DNA of 21,550 nt from Emcibacter sp. (GTDB taxonomy: Bacteria > Pseudomonadota > Alphaproteobacteria > Sphingomonadales > Emcibacteraceae): the NCBI GenBank assembly GCA_027019205.1, contig JALUWZ010000018.1:1-21550 (forward strand), in the 5' to 3' direction. The position numbers and the translations under genes are program-made. Below are positions 14,921 to 21,550 of the stretch, one piece after another (the stretch's first letter is position 1; every line of letters begins with the position of its first letter). The notes beneath the pieces are model-generated. The model was not told the origin of the DNA. It saw only the letters and a list, made by a program, of their open reading frames with translations, and did not search any database.

Positions 14921-15070
14921 ATGACCTATCAGGATATGACAAATTTAACCGGAAGCTGGGGGCTGGCCTTTTTCATCTTTATTTTCGCGATGGTGGTTGT
15001 TTACGCCCTCTGGCCCGGAAACAAAGAAAAATTTACCGAGGCAGCCAGCCGTCCACTGGACGAAGAGTGA
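14921..15070 (+). CDS. ccoQ: cbb3-type oxidase small subunit CcoQ
   Basis: A 49-residue single-span membrane protein, MTYQDMTNLTGSWGLAFFIF..., with one hydrophobic helix (about 13-31) followed by WPGNKEKFTEAA (31-42). This helix-then-(Y/W)-x-P-(N/G)-x-K-x-x-F pattern is typical of CcoQ/FixQ. CcoQ stabilises the assembled oxidase. AGGAG lies six bases ahead of the ATG, overlapping the end of ccoO. The next gene, ccoP, starts 23 bases after the stop. Position between ccoO and ccoP makes the assignment firm despite the small size. Confidence 0.93.
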   Translation: MTYQDMTNLTGSWGLAFFIFIFAMVVVYALWPGNKEKFTEAASRPLDEE

Positions 15071-15093
15071 CGGGACGGACAAGGAACAGAGAT

Positions 15094-15957
15094 ATGTCAA
15101 CAGAACCAGAATTTGATAAACATAGCAAAACCTATACTACCGGTCATGAATGGGACGGGATCAAGGAACTGAACACCCCGTTGCCGCGCTGGTGGCTGTG
15201 GACCTATATCGCCTGCATCGTCTGGGCGGTCGGCTACTGGATACTCATGCCCGCCTGGCCGCTGGTCAGCAGCTATTCAAAAGGCGTGCTGGGCTATTCC
15301 CAGAGAGATGCGGTTGCTGCGGAACTGAAAGATACCCGCAACAGTCGCAATGTTTTTGCCCAGAAACTGTTATCCTCAAATCTTGAAACCATTGAGGCAA
15401 CGCCCAAACTTATGGAATTCGCCCTGGCCAGCGGCAGGGCAGCCTTTGGCGATAACTGTGCCGGATGCCACGGGTCGGGCGCCAGCGGGTCCAAGGGCTA
15501 TCCCAACCTCAATGATGATGACTGGCTGTGGGGCGGCACACTGGAAGATATTCATCATACGATCACGGTCGGGGTCCGCAGCAGCGACGATGACACTCGC
15601 GAGAGCGACATGCCGGCCTTTCTTACCGACGAAATCCTCACCAAAGACCAGATCAGCGATGTGGCGACATATGTTATGTCCCTGTCCGACCCGGCAATCA
15701 AGGCCCCCGCCGGGTCGGCAGAAATTTTTCAGGATAACTGTGCGGCCTGTCACGGGGAAGACGCCCATGGCAACAGGGATGTCGGCGCACCAAACCTGAC
15801 CGATGCCATCTGGCTCTATGGCGGGGACCATAAAACCATTACAACCACAATCTCCTATAGCCGCAGGGGGGTTATGCCCACCTGGGCTGGCCGTCTGGAC
15901 AAGGCGACAATCAGAAGTCTGGCGATCTATGTCCATGCGCTGGGTGGAGGAGAATAA
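15094..15957 (+). CDS. ccoP: cbb3-type cytochrome c oxidase subunit III, di-haem cytochrome c
   Basis: Entry point for electrons from soluble cytochrome c or the bc1 complex. It has 287 residues, with a cytoplasmic N-terminus, one transmembrane helix (about 33-56) and two cytochrome c domains. The haem sites are CAGCH (122-126) and CAACH (216-220), with likely distal methionines M173 (SDMPAF) and M261 (GVMPTW). ATG at 15094 is chosen because AAGGA stands eight bases upstream; an in-frame GTG nine codons earlier overlaps the ccoQ stop and has no such support. Each domain shows the usual PNL motif (137-139 and 233-235). The length matches FixP/CcoP of other alphaproteobacteria. Confidence 0.97.
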   Translation: MSTEPEFDKHSKTYTTGHEWDGIKELNTPLPRWWLWTYIACIVWAVGYWILMPAWPLVSSYSKGVLGYSQRDAVAAELKDTRNSRNVFAQKLLSSNLETIEATPKLMEFALASGRAAFGDNCAGCHGSGASGSKGYPNLNDDDWLWGGTLEDIHHTITVGVRSSDDDTRESDMPAFLTDEILTKDQISDVATYVMSLSDPAIKAPAGSAEIFQDNCAACHGEDAHGNRDVGAPNLTDAIWLYGGDHKTITTTISYSRRGVMPTWAGRLDKATIRSLAIYVHALGGGE

Positions 15958-16036
15958 ACCTGTTGCGGCCCTGTTACTGCGGGGAGGCAGAGCGGACCGC
16001 AACAGTATCACATATTGAAAAACAGGGTATTATTTC

Positions 16037-17557
16037 ATGGCAACCGAGCCAAATGAGTCTGACATTTCCGGGCAGGACCTCCCCCCCGTCGTCCCGCACA
16101 AACATGTCGAACGCGCCGATGTCGAGGCGGTCAACAAGGCGGCTAATCGCTCACTTTACGCCGCCCAGAAAAAGATCCATCCCAAACGGGCCAAGGGCAC
16201 CTTCCGGACCATTAAATGGTGGGTAATGATCGTCACCCTCGGCATTTACTATTTCTCGCCGTGGATTCGCTGGGACCGTGGCCCCGGCATTCCTGACCAG
16301 GCCATTCTGGTCGATATTGCCCATAGCCGTTTTTATTTCTTCTTTATCGAGATATGGCCCCAGGAAGTCTATTATATCACCGGTCTGCTGATATTATCGG
16401 CTATCGGGCTGTTTCTGGTCACCAGTACCCTCGGGCGGATATGGTGCGGCTATACCTGTCCGCAAACGGTGTGGGTTGATCTTTTTCTGGTGGCCGAACG
16501 GTTCTTTGAAGGCGACCGCAACGCCCGCATCAAACTTGACAAGGCCAAATGGTCGCTGTCAAAGCTTGCCAAAAGAACGGCAAAGCATGTGACATGGCTG
16601 ATTATATCGGTCTTAACCGGCGGGGCGTGGGTCTTCTATATGAATGATGCGCCGACCCTCATGCACCAGCTTCTGGCCTTTGACGCGCCACTGACCACCT
16701 GGTTCTGGATTTTGGTCCTGACCTGCACCACCTATCTTCTGGGTGGATTTGCCCGGGAACAGGTCTGTACCTATATGTGCCCGTGGCCCCGGATTCAGGG
16801 GGTGATGATGGATGAGGACACGCTGGCGGTCATGTATCGTTATGACCGGGGCGAGCCACGTGGACCACACAAGAAAAATGAAAGCTGGGACAATCGCGGC
16901 GACTGTATCGACTGTCGCCAATGTATGGTCGTCTGTCCGATGGGCATTGATATCCGCGACGGGATGCAGCTTGAATGTATCCAGTGTTCCCTGTGCATTG
17001 ATGCCTGTGATGCGGTGATGGAGAAAATTGACCGGCCCCGGGGCCTGATTGCCTATGACAGTCTGACCAATTTTGACCGGCGGGCACAGGGAAAACCGGA
17101 AAAGCGGCATATCGTCCGGCCCCGTACCCTGCTCTATACCATGTTCATGATCATTGTCGGCGGCATTATGCTCTACGGACTGATGCACCGCTCTACCCTT
17201 GAGGTGAATGTCCTGCGCGATCGCAACCCGTTATTTGTCCAGCTGTCTTCCGGGGACATCCGTAATGGCTACACGGTTAAAATTCTGAACAAGACCCATG
17301 ACATTCACACATATTCCCTCGCTATTTCAGGCCTTTCCAGCTATAAAATAAAGGTCGAGGGGGTGACGGAAAAAACCGCCGATGGCAAGCCGGTAATCAG
17401 GGTGGAACGTGACCAGTTACGGGCAGTGAAAATTTATATTTCCGTGCCGAAGGCCGAAATTTCAGGTGACAGCATGGATATATCCATCATCGTCAGGGAG
17501 TTGGCAGGAAAGGCCGTCAGCCGGAATGACACCACGTTCAAGGGACCAAAGATGTGA
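16037..17557 (+). CDS. ccoG: CcoG (FixG/RdxA) iron-sulfur membrane protein, cbb3 assembly
   Basis: Polyferredoxin-like inner-membrane protein encoded with cbb3 oxidases; in Rhodobacter it acts as a cupric reductase supplying Cu(I) for oxidase assembly. It has 506 residues. Two ferredoxin-type 4Fe-4S motifs are present: C290-x2-C293-x2-C296-x3-C300 and C314-x2-C317-x2-C320-x3-C324. Two further membrane-proximal cysteine pairs are CGYTCP (137-142) and CTYMCPW (244-250). Hydrophobic segments lie near 60-76, 112-131, 185-201, 222-238 and 363-383, and the C-terminal domain (about 388-506) looks immunoglobulin-like. A 79-base gap separates it from ccoP, the largest inside this operon. CAGGG nine bases before the ATG is the probable ribosome binding site. 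It overlaps ccoH by four bases (GTGA). Confidence 0.96.
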   Translation: MATEPNESDISGQDLPPVVPHKHVERADVEAVNKAANRSLYAAQKKIHPKRAKGTFRTIKWWVMIVTLGIYYFSPWIRWDRGPGIPDQAILVDIAHSRFYFFFIEIWPQEVYYITGLLILSAIGLFLVTSTLGRIWCGYTCPQTVWVDLFLVAERFFEGDRNARIKLDKAKWSLSKLAKRTAKHVTWLIISVLTGGAWVFYMNDAPTLMHQLLAFDAPLTTWFWILVLTCTTYLLGGFAREQVCTYMCPWPRIQGVMMDEDTLAVMYRYDRGEPRGPHKKNESWDNRGDCIDCRQCMVVCPMGIDIRDGMQLECIQCSLCIDACDAVMEKIDRPRGLIAYDSLTNFDRRAQGKPEKRHIVRPRTLLYTMFMIIVGGIMLYGLMHRSTLEVNVLRDRNPLFVQLSSGDIRNGYTVKILNKTHDIHTYSLAISGLSSYKIKVEGVTEKTADGKPVIRVERDQLRAVKIYISVPKAEISGDSMDISIIVRELAGKAVSRNDTTFKGPKM

Positions 17558-18069
17558 CCCGCTCTGAAAAAAAATTCACCGGCAAAAAAGCCCTGATGTG
17601 GGTCATCGGCTTTTTTGCCGTGGTGTTTACCGTAAACGGCGTTATGCTCTATATGGCCCTTCATACCTGGGGCGGGCTTGAAACCGACGATGCCTATCGC
17701 AAGGGGCTGTTTTACAACCGCGAGATTACGGCGGCGGAAGACCAGGCAAAGTCCGGCTGGAAAATATCCCTTGATCATCAACCAATATCTCTGAGCGGAG
17801 ACACTCTGGCCGTTAATATCATCCGGCCTGACGGGGACCGCGCCCCGGAAAAGGTGACCGCCTTTATCAGCCGGGCTGTAACCAATATCTATGACCGGAC
17901 TATCACCCTTGACCAGTTGGGGACAAATCAGTATGGCGCCCCCCTGACCCTGCCACAGCCCGGACAGTGGGATGTCGATATCAGGGTCTCCCGGCCAAAT
18001 GGCGCCCTGTATCAGCTCAAGGAAAAGATTTTCATTGCCGCCCCCCCGGAAACAGAGAACAGGAAATAA
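17554..18069 (+). CDS. ccoH: CcoH (FixH) cbb3 oxidase assembly protein
   Basis: Small membrane protein needed for cbb3 maturation; it contacts the oxidase and the copper-delivery steps. It has 171 residues, with one N-terminal transmembrane helix (about 14-37, WVIGFFAVVFTVNGVMLYMA) and a periplasmic domain. The conserved FixH features are ETDDAYRKGLFYNREITAAE (43-62), GWKISLD and, near the end, PGQWDVDIRVSR (136-147). It starts with GTG overlapping the ccoG stop (GTGA at 17554-17557) and its stop overlaps the ccoI start (TAATG), so three consecutive genes are translationally coupled. Confidence 0.94.
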   Translation: MTRSEKKFTGKKALMWVIGFFAVVFTVNGVMLYMALHTWGGLETDDAYRKGLFYNREITAAEDQAKSGWKISLDHQPISLSGDTLAVNIIRPDGDRAPEKVTAFISRAVTNIYDRTITLDQLGTNQYGAPLTLPQPGQWDVDIRVSRPNGALYQLKEKIFIAAPPETENRK

Positions 18070-20291
18070 TGGACAGCATGGCCGTTTCAAAACCGGAGAA
18101 TATCCCTGAAGCCGGGGGAGTGGAACATTTCCTTGTCGAGGGCCTGCATTGCCCGTCCTGCATCCGGGAAATAGAAGGCACGCTACAGAAAAATCCCCAT
18201 GTCAGAAATGCCCGGGTCAACCTGACCACCGGGCGGCTCGCCGTCGAATGGGCGGGCGGGAACCAGAAAAGTGCCGCCAATAATGACGAGGTGATCGAAA
18301 CCCTGAAAAATCTGGGCTTCAAGGGTCATCTGTTCCGGGATGATCCCGCCTCTGCCGCCGGGGACCGGGAGGGCCGCTGGCTGTTGATCTGTATCGGGAT
18401 TGCCGCCTTTGCCCTGATGAATATCATGCTGCTGTCGATTTCCGACTGGGCCGGGACCGATATGGGGACACAAACCAGAGGGTTATTCCACTGGGTTTCC
18501 GCCCTGATCGCCCTGCCCGCTGCGGCGATTGCCGGGATGCCTTTTTACAAATCCGCCTGGGGGGCGCTCACATCACGCAATCTCAACATGGATGTGCCGA
18601 TTTCCCTCGCGGTGATCCTGTCCCTGGTCATGAGCGTCATCCAGACGGTCACCCACGGACAGAATACCTATTATGATGCGGCAATGATGCTGTTGTTTTT
18701 TCTGCTGATCGGGCGGTTTCTTGACCGGAAAATGCGTAATCATGCCCTTGCCACCGCCCATAACCTGATCAACTACCGCCCGGCAAAGGCGACCATTGTC
18801 ACCGGGAACGGCAGGACGGAAGACTGCGCCATAGACCTGCTTGACACCGATATGGTGGTCCGGGCCGCGCCGGGGGAGCGTATCCCGGTCGATGGCATTG
18901 TCATCCATGGCACATCCGAGGTTGATACCAGTCTGGTCACCGGCGAAACCCTGCCGGTCAGGGTCGGCGAGGAAGACCGGGTTTTTACCGGCACTATGAA
19001 TATCAGCAGCCCGCTTGACATTCGCGTCACCGCGCTCAGCGGCAAGACTTTGCTGGACGAGATTATCGGCCTGATGGAAACCGCAGAACAGGGCCGGGCG
19101 AAATATGTCAGGCTTGCTGACAAGGCGGCCCATATCTACGCCCCGGCGGTGCATATTCTGGCCCTCGCCACCTTCCTCGGCTGGATGATTTTTTCAAGCG
19201 TCGGCTGGCAGCAGTCGCTGATTACCGCGATTGCCGTGCTGATCATCACCTGCCCCTGTGCGCTCGGCCTTGCCGTGCCGGTGGTTCAGATTGTCGCCTC
19301 AAGCCGCCTGTTCAAAAGCGGCATATTGGTCAAGGCCCCGGACGGCCTTGAACGGCTGGCGGAAATTGATACCATTGTCTTTGACAAGACCGGCACCCTG
19401 ACCCTCGGCCAGCCGGAAATGGCGAACGGCGATAGCATTGATCCGAAGGCGCTGGAACTTGCGGCGAGCCTTGCCAAAAGCTCGACCCATCCGCTGTGCC
19501 GGGCGCTGATTGTTGCCTGTCATGAGCGCGGCATCCCGACCATTGCCACCAGCGCCGCCCTGCGTGAGGAGCCGGGTATGGGCCTTGTCGCAACGATTGA
19601 CGGACAGGAGGTCCGCCTTGGCAACCGCGACTGGTGCGGGGTTCCGGCAGAGGTAAAGGATAATAACCGCTATAGCGAGCTATGGCTGAAGGTCGGCGAA
19701 CAGGACGCCATTCTTCTGACCTTTCAGGACCGGCTGCGTCGGGATGCCGAAGAGGTGGTGAGCTGGTTCCAAAGCAGGGGGTTTGATATCCTGCTGCTGT
19801 CCGGCGACCGGCCCGATGTCGTGACTGAAGTTGCCGCAAAACTCGGCATAACCGATTATCTTGCCTCGGCAAAACCACAGGACAAGATCAGACGGCTGGA
19901 GGAGCTAAAAGCACAGGGTCGGAAAATCCTTATGGTTGGTGACGGGTTGAATGATGCCCCGGCGCTCAGGGCGGCCTATGTTTCCATATCACCATCGACT
20001 GCCGCTGACATCAGCCAGAATGCCGCCGATTTTATTTTCCAGTCACAAAATCTTGACTCGATCATTCGCGCATATCAGGTGTCAAAATCAAGCCGCCGGC
20101 TGGTCTTTACCAATTTCGCCCTTGCGGCACTCTATAACATGATTGCGGTACCTTTTGCCGCTGCCGGATATCTGACACCACTGATTGCCGCCATCGCCAT
20201 GTCATCATCCTCCATCGTCGTGACCAGCAACGCGCTGCGGCTTAACCTGACCCGGCTTTATTCCAGCCGGGAAGGCGCGGACAGATCATGA
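18069..20291 (+). CDS. ccoI: CcoI (FixI) copper-transporting P1B-type ATPase
   Basis: Copper-exporting ATPase that supplies copper for the CuB site of cbb3 oxidase. It has 740 residues. One N-terminal heavy-metal-associated domain carries GLHCPSC (25-31). The transmembrane metal site is CPC (395-397), with YN (689-690) and MSSSS (711-715) in the last helices. Catalytic motifs are TGE (291-293), DKTGTLT (439-445, phosphorylated D439), THP (473-475) and GDGLNDAPAL (624-633). The CPC/YN/MxxSS set marks a Cu(I)-type (P1B-1) pump. ATG at 18069 is preferred, with AGGA just upstream and a one-base overlap with ccoH; the frame is open further upstream inside ccoH. Its TGA overlaps the ccoS start (ATGA). 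Confidence 0.97.
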   Translation: MDSMAVSKPENIPEAGGVEHFLVEGLHCPSCIREIEGTLQKNPHVRNARVNLTTGRLAVEWAGGNQKSAANNDEVIETLKNLGFKGHLFRDDPASAAGDREGRWLLICIGIAAFALMNIMLLSISDWAGTDMGTQTRGLFHWVSALIALPAAAIAGMPFYKSAWGALTSRNLNMDVPISLAVILSLVMSVIQTVTHGQNTYYDAAMMLLFFLLIGRFLDRKMRNHALATAHNLINYRPAKATIVTGNGRTEDCAIDLLDTDMVVRAAPGERIPVDGIVIHGTSEVDTSLVTGETLPVRVGEEDRVFTGTMNISSPLDIRVTALSGKTLLDEIIGLMETAEQGRAKYVRLADKAAHIYAPAVHILALATFLGWMIFSSVGWQQSLITAIAVLIITCPCALGLAVPVVQIVASSRLFKSGILVKAPDGLERLAEIDTIVFDKTGTLTLGQPEMANGDSIDPKALELAASLAKSSTHPLCRALIVACHERGIPTIATSAALREEPGMGLVATIDGQEVRLGNRDWCGVPAEVKDNNRYSELWLKVGEQDAILLTFQDRLRRDAEEVVSWFQSRGFDILLLSGDRPDVVTEVAAKLGITDYLASAKPQDKIRRLEELKAQGRKILMVGDGLNDAPALRAAYVSISPSTAADISQNAADFIFQSQNLDSIIRAYQVSKSSRRLVFTNFALAALYNMIAVPFAAAGYLTPLIAAIAMSSSSIVVTSNALRLNLTRLYSSREGADRS

Positions 20292-20449
20292 CCGGGCTGC
20301 TTTTTCTTATTCCGGCGGCGCTGTTCCTCGGCCTGATCGGGCTTTTTGCCTTCCTGTGGTCGATGAAAAGCGGGCAATATGACGACCTTGACGGCGCCTC
20401 CTACCGCGCCCTGTTTGAGGAAGACGAGATCGAAAGGGAAGGGAAATAA
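20288..20449 (+). CDS. ccoS: CcoS cbb3 oxidase maturation protein
   Basis: A 53-residue protein with one transmembrane helix (about 3-24) followed by the CcoS signature SGQYDDLDGASYRALFEEDE (28-47). CcoS is needed for cofactor insertion (haem b/b3 and CuB) into CcoN. The start ATG overlaps the ccoI stop (ATGA), and the hydrophobic start MTGLLFLIPAALFLGLIG fits the family. It is the last gene of the oxidase operon; a 150-base gap to dapB follows. Confidence 0.95.
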   Translation: MTGLLFLIPAALFLGLIGLFAFLWSMKSGQYDDLDGASYRALFEEDEIEREGK

Positions 20450-20457
20450 CCCTGCCC
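20436..20457 (+). repeat. Hairpin across the ccoS stop codon
   Basis: GGG (20436-20438) and AGGG (20440-20443) pair with CCCT (20450-20453) and CCC (20455-20457), interrupted by one A-G mismatch. The AAATAA loop contains the ccoS stop codon. No U-run follows, so it is not a standard terminator; it could protect the 3' end of the operon mRNA. Chance formation is possible. Confidence 0.3.
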
Positions 20458-20599
20458 TGAGCAAGGTCAGACTTTATCATTCTGGCCATATCATTCTGAT
20501 GGACAAAATTTTCGGATTTTCCGGTCACAATCTTCTTCGGTGCCCTTTCCATATGCCCCGTGATTGGTTAAAAGAAAGAAAGCCATTATGGAGAAAGCC

Positions 20600-21439
20600 A
20601 TGCCAGAAGACTATAAAGTACAAAATCAAGCACTCAAAATCGGCATTGTCGGCTGTGGCGGGCGCATGGGACAGGCGCTTGTCGGGGTGGTTCTTGATCA
20701 CCCAAAAGCCCGGCTGTCCGGCGGCACCGAACAACAGGACAGCCTGCGGGTCGGCCAGACCATCCGCCATCCGGTAACCGGGGCGGACAGCGGTCTGGTC
20801 ATCGGGGCGAATGCTGAACAGCTATTTGAAAATTCCGATATTGTCATTGATTTCACCTGCCCGACGGCAACAGTCATGCATAGCGGCTTTGCGGCGAAGC
20901 ATGGCACGGTCCATATTGCCGGCACCACCGGCATGACCCCGGAAGATGAAAAAGCCCTGCATCATGCGGCAAAGACCGTTCCCGTGGTCTATGCGGCCAA
21001 TTTCTCGCTCGGCGTTAATCTGTTATTTTACCTGACCCGGAAGGCGGCAAGCCTGCTGGATGACGAGTATGACATTGAAATTCTTGAAATGCATCACCGT
21101 CACAAGGTTGACGCCCCGTCCGGCACCGCCCTTGGCCTGGGCCAGCAGGCGGCGCGGGGACGCGGGGTTGACCTCGGCCAGGTATCCGACCGGGTGCGGG
21201 ATGGCATCACCGGGGAACGCAAACGCGGCGATATCGGCTTTGCCGTACTGCGCGGCGGCAATGTCGCCGGTGAGCATAGCGTCAGCTTCAACGCCCCGGA
21301 TGAGCGTATTATCCTCAGCCACAAGGCCGGGGACCGGGCGATCTTTGCCCGGGGGGCGGTAAAGGCGGCGCTCTGGGCCGTGGACAGGCCCGCCGGACTC
21401 TATGATATGTTTGACGTCCTCGGGCTTCCCAAGGAATGA
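20600..21439 (+). CDS. dapB: 4-hydroxy-tetrahydrodipicolinate reductase
   Basis: NAD(P)H-dependent reductase of the lysine/meso-diaminopimelate pathway, cytoplasmic. It has 279 residues, close to the 273 of E. coli. The nucleotide-binding loop is IGIVGCGGRMGQ (14-25), followed by DFTCPTA (84-90) and AGTTG (107-111). The active-site segment EMHHRHKVDAPSGTA (163-177) holds the His pair H165/H166 and K169. ATG at 20600 is chosen because GGAG stands six bases upstream; in-frame ATG (20588) and TTG (20564) lie upstream without a comparable site. The 150 bases after ccoS hold no second anaerobox that I can see, so dapB probably has its own promoter. The stop overlaps nth (ATGA). Confidence 0.97.
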   Translation: MPEDYKVQNQALKIGIVGCGGRMGQALVGVVLDHPKARLSGGTEQQDSLRVGQTIRHPVTGADSGLVIGANAEQLFENSDIVIDFTCPTATVMHSGFAAKHGTVHIAGTTGMTPEDEKALHHAAKTVPVVYAANFSLGVNLLFYLTRKAASLLDDEYDIEILEMHHRHKVDAPSGTALGLGQQAARGRGVDLGQVSDRVRDGITGERKRGDIGFAVLRGGNVAGEHSVSFNAPDERIILSHKAGDRAIFARGAVKAALWAVDRPAGLYDMFDVLGLPKE

Positions 21440-21550
21440 AAAAAGCAGATATCGCAGAATTTTTCCGCAGATTGCAGGACCGCGACCCGGAGCCAAAGGG
21501 CGAACTGGATTACACCAATCCCTATACCCTGCTGGTCGCCGTCGCCCTGT
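21436..21550 (+). CDS. nth: Endonuclease III, N-terminal part (runs off the window)
   Basis: Base-excision-repair DNA glycosylase/AP lyase acting on oxidised pyrimidines. Only the first 38 codons are present: MKKADIAEFFRRLQDRDPEP followed by KGELDYTNPYTLLVAVAL. The segment Y-T-N-P-(F/Y)-x-L-L-V-A-V at the end is the well-conserved start of the Nth helical domain. The helix-hairpin-helix and iron-sulfur cysteines lie outside the window. The start overlaps the dapB stop (ATGA), with AAGGA immediately upstream. Confidence 0.9.
   Translation, partial: MKKADIAEFFRRLQDRDPEPKGELDYTNPYTLLVAVAL

Noticed and set aside
17967..18068. Upstream in-frame extension of ccoI within ccoH
   Set aside because: The extension reads through the ccoH coding sequence and has no family similarity; the ATG at 18069 has AGGA upstream and the usual overlap.
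20450..20599. A second anaerobox or intrinsic terminator between ccoS and dapB
   Set aside because: No TTGA-N6-TCAA type site and no GC stem with a U-tract could be seen in this gap.

Overview
The window looks like a chromosomal segment of a free-living, motile, aerobic-to-microaerobic alphaproteobacterium. The evidence is: a ribF-ileS pair; a CheY of the type carrying SDWNMEPMTG; a TipF-like degenerate EAL protein; a FixG/FixH/FixI-type ccoNOQP-GHIS operon whose CcoN has the long N-terminus common in alphaproteobacteria; and a dapB-nth pair. The genus cannot be fixed from sequence alone. No rRNA, tRNA, CRISPR array, insertion sequence or prophage was seen. Every large open frame has clear family features, so the region reads as core or conserved chromosome rather than an island.

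Layout. (1) 1-1699, minus strand: maoC-like hydratase, ribF, and the 5' end of ileS. (2) 1904-3348, plus strand: an orphan cheY-cheZ pair overlapping by one base. (3) 3402-4595, minus: a TipF-like flagellar EAL protein convergent to cheZ. (4) 4740-9904, minus: a tightly packed six-gene energy-transduction operon, in transcription order DUF3450 protein, TtpC-like long ExbB, short ExbB, ExbD, TonB and an exported TPR protein. It contains two four-base ATGA overlaps and ends at a good intrinsic terminator (4671-4703). (5) 9905-10622: about 720 bases with no convincing long gene but several inverted repeats. (6) 10623-10799, minus: a 58-residue unknown protein with a strong ribosome binding site. 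(7) 11000-12274, minus: a lipoprotein-type membrane dipeptidase (M19). (8) 12505-20449, plus: the complete eight-gene ccoN-O-Q-P-G-H-I-S operon for the cbb3 oxidase, preceded by an FNR/FixK-type box. (9) 20600-21550, plus: dapB and the 5' end of nth.

How the genes work together. CcoN, CcoO and CcoP form the high-affinity terminal oxidase, and CcoQ is its small accessory subunit. CcoG, CcoH, CcoI and CcoS supply copper and assembly functions, and the box at 12384-12397 suggests induction at low oxygen. The TonB module resembles the vibrio/Shewanella TonB2-TtpC system: ExbB/ExbD and TtpC would turn proton-motive force into TonB movement, with the DUF3450 and TPR proteins as periplasmic partners. 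No TonB-dependent receptor lies in the window, so the substrate is unknown. CheY, CheZ and the TipF-like protein link this neighbourhood to flagellar assembly or behaviour.

Nothing here is a clearly undescribed system. The best leads are the receptorless TonB module with its structured 720-base leader region, the CheZ with two copies of a QS-[ED]-IDAL peptide, and the 58-residue unknown protein.
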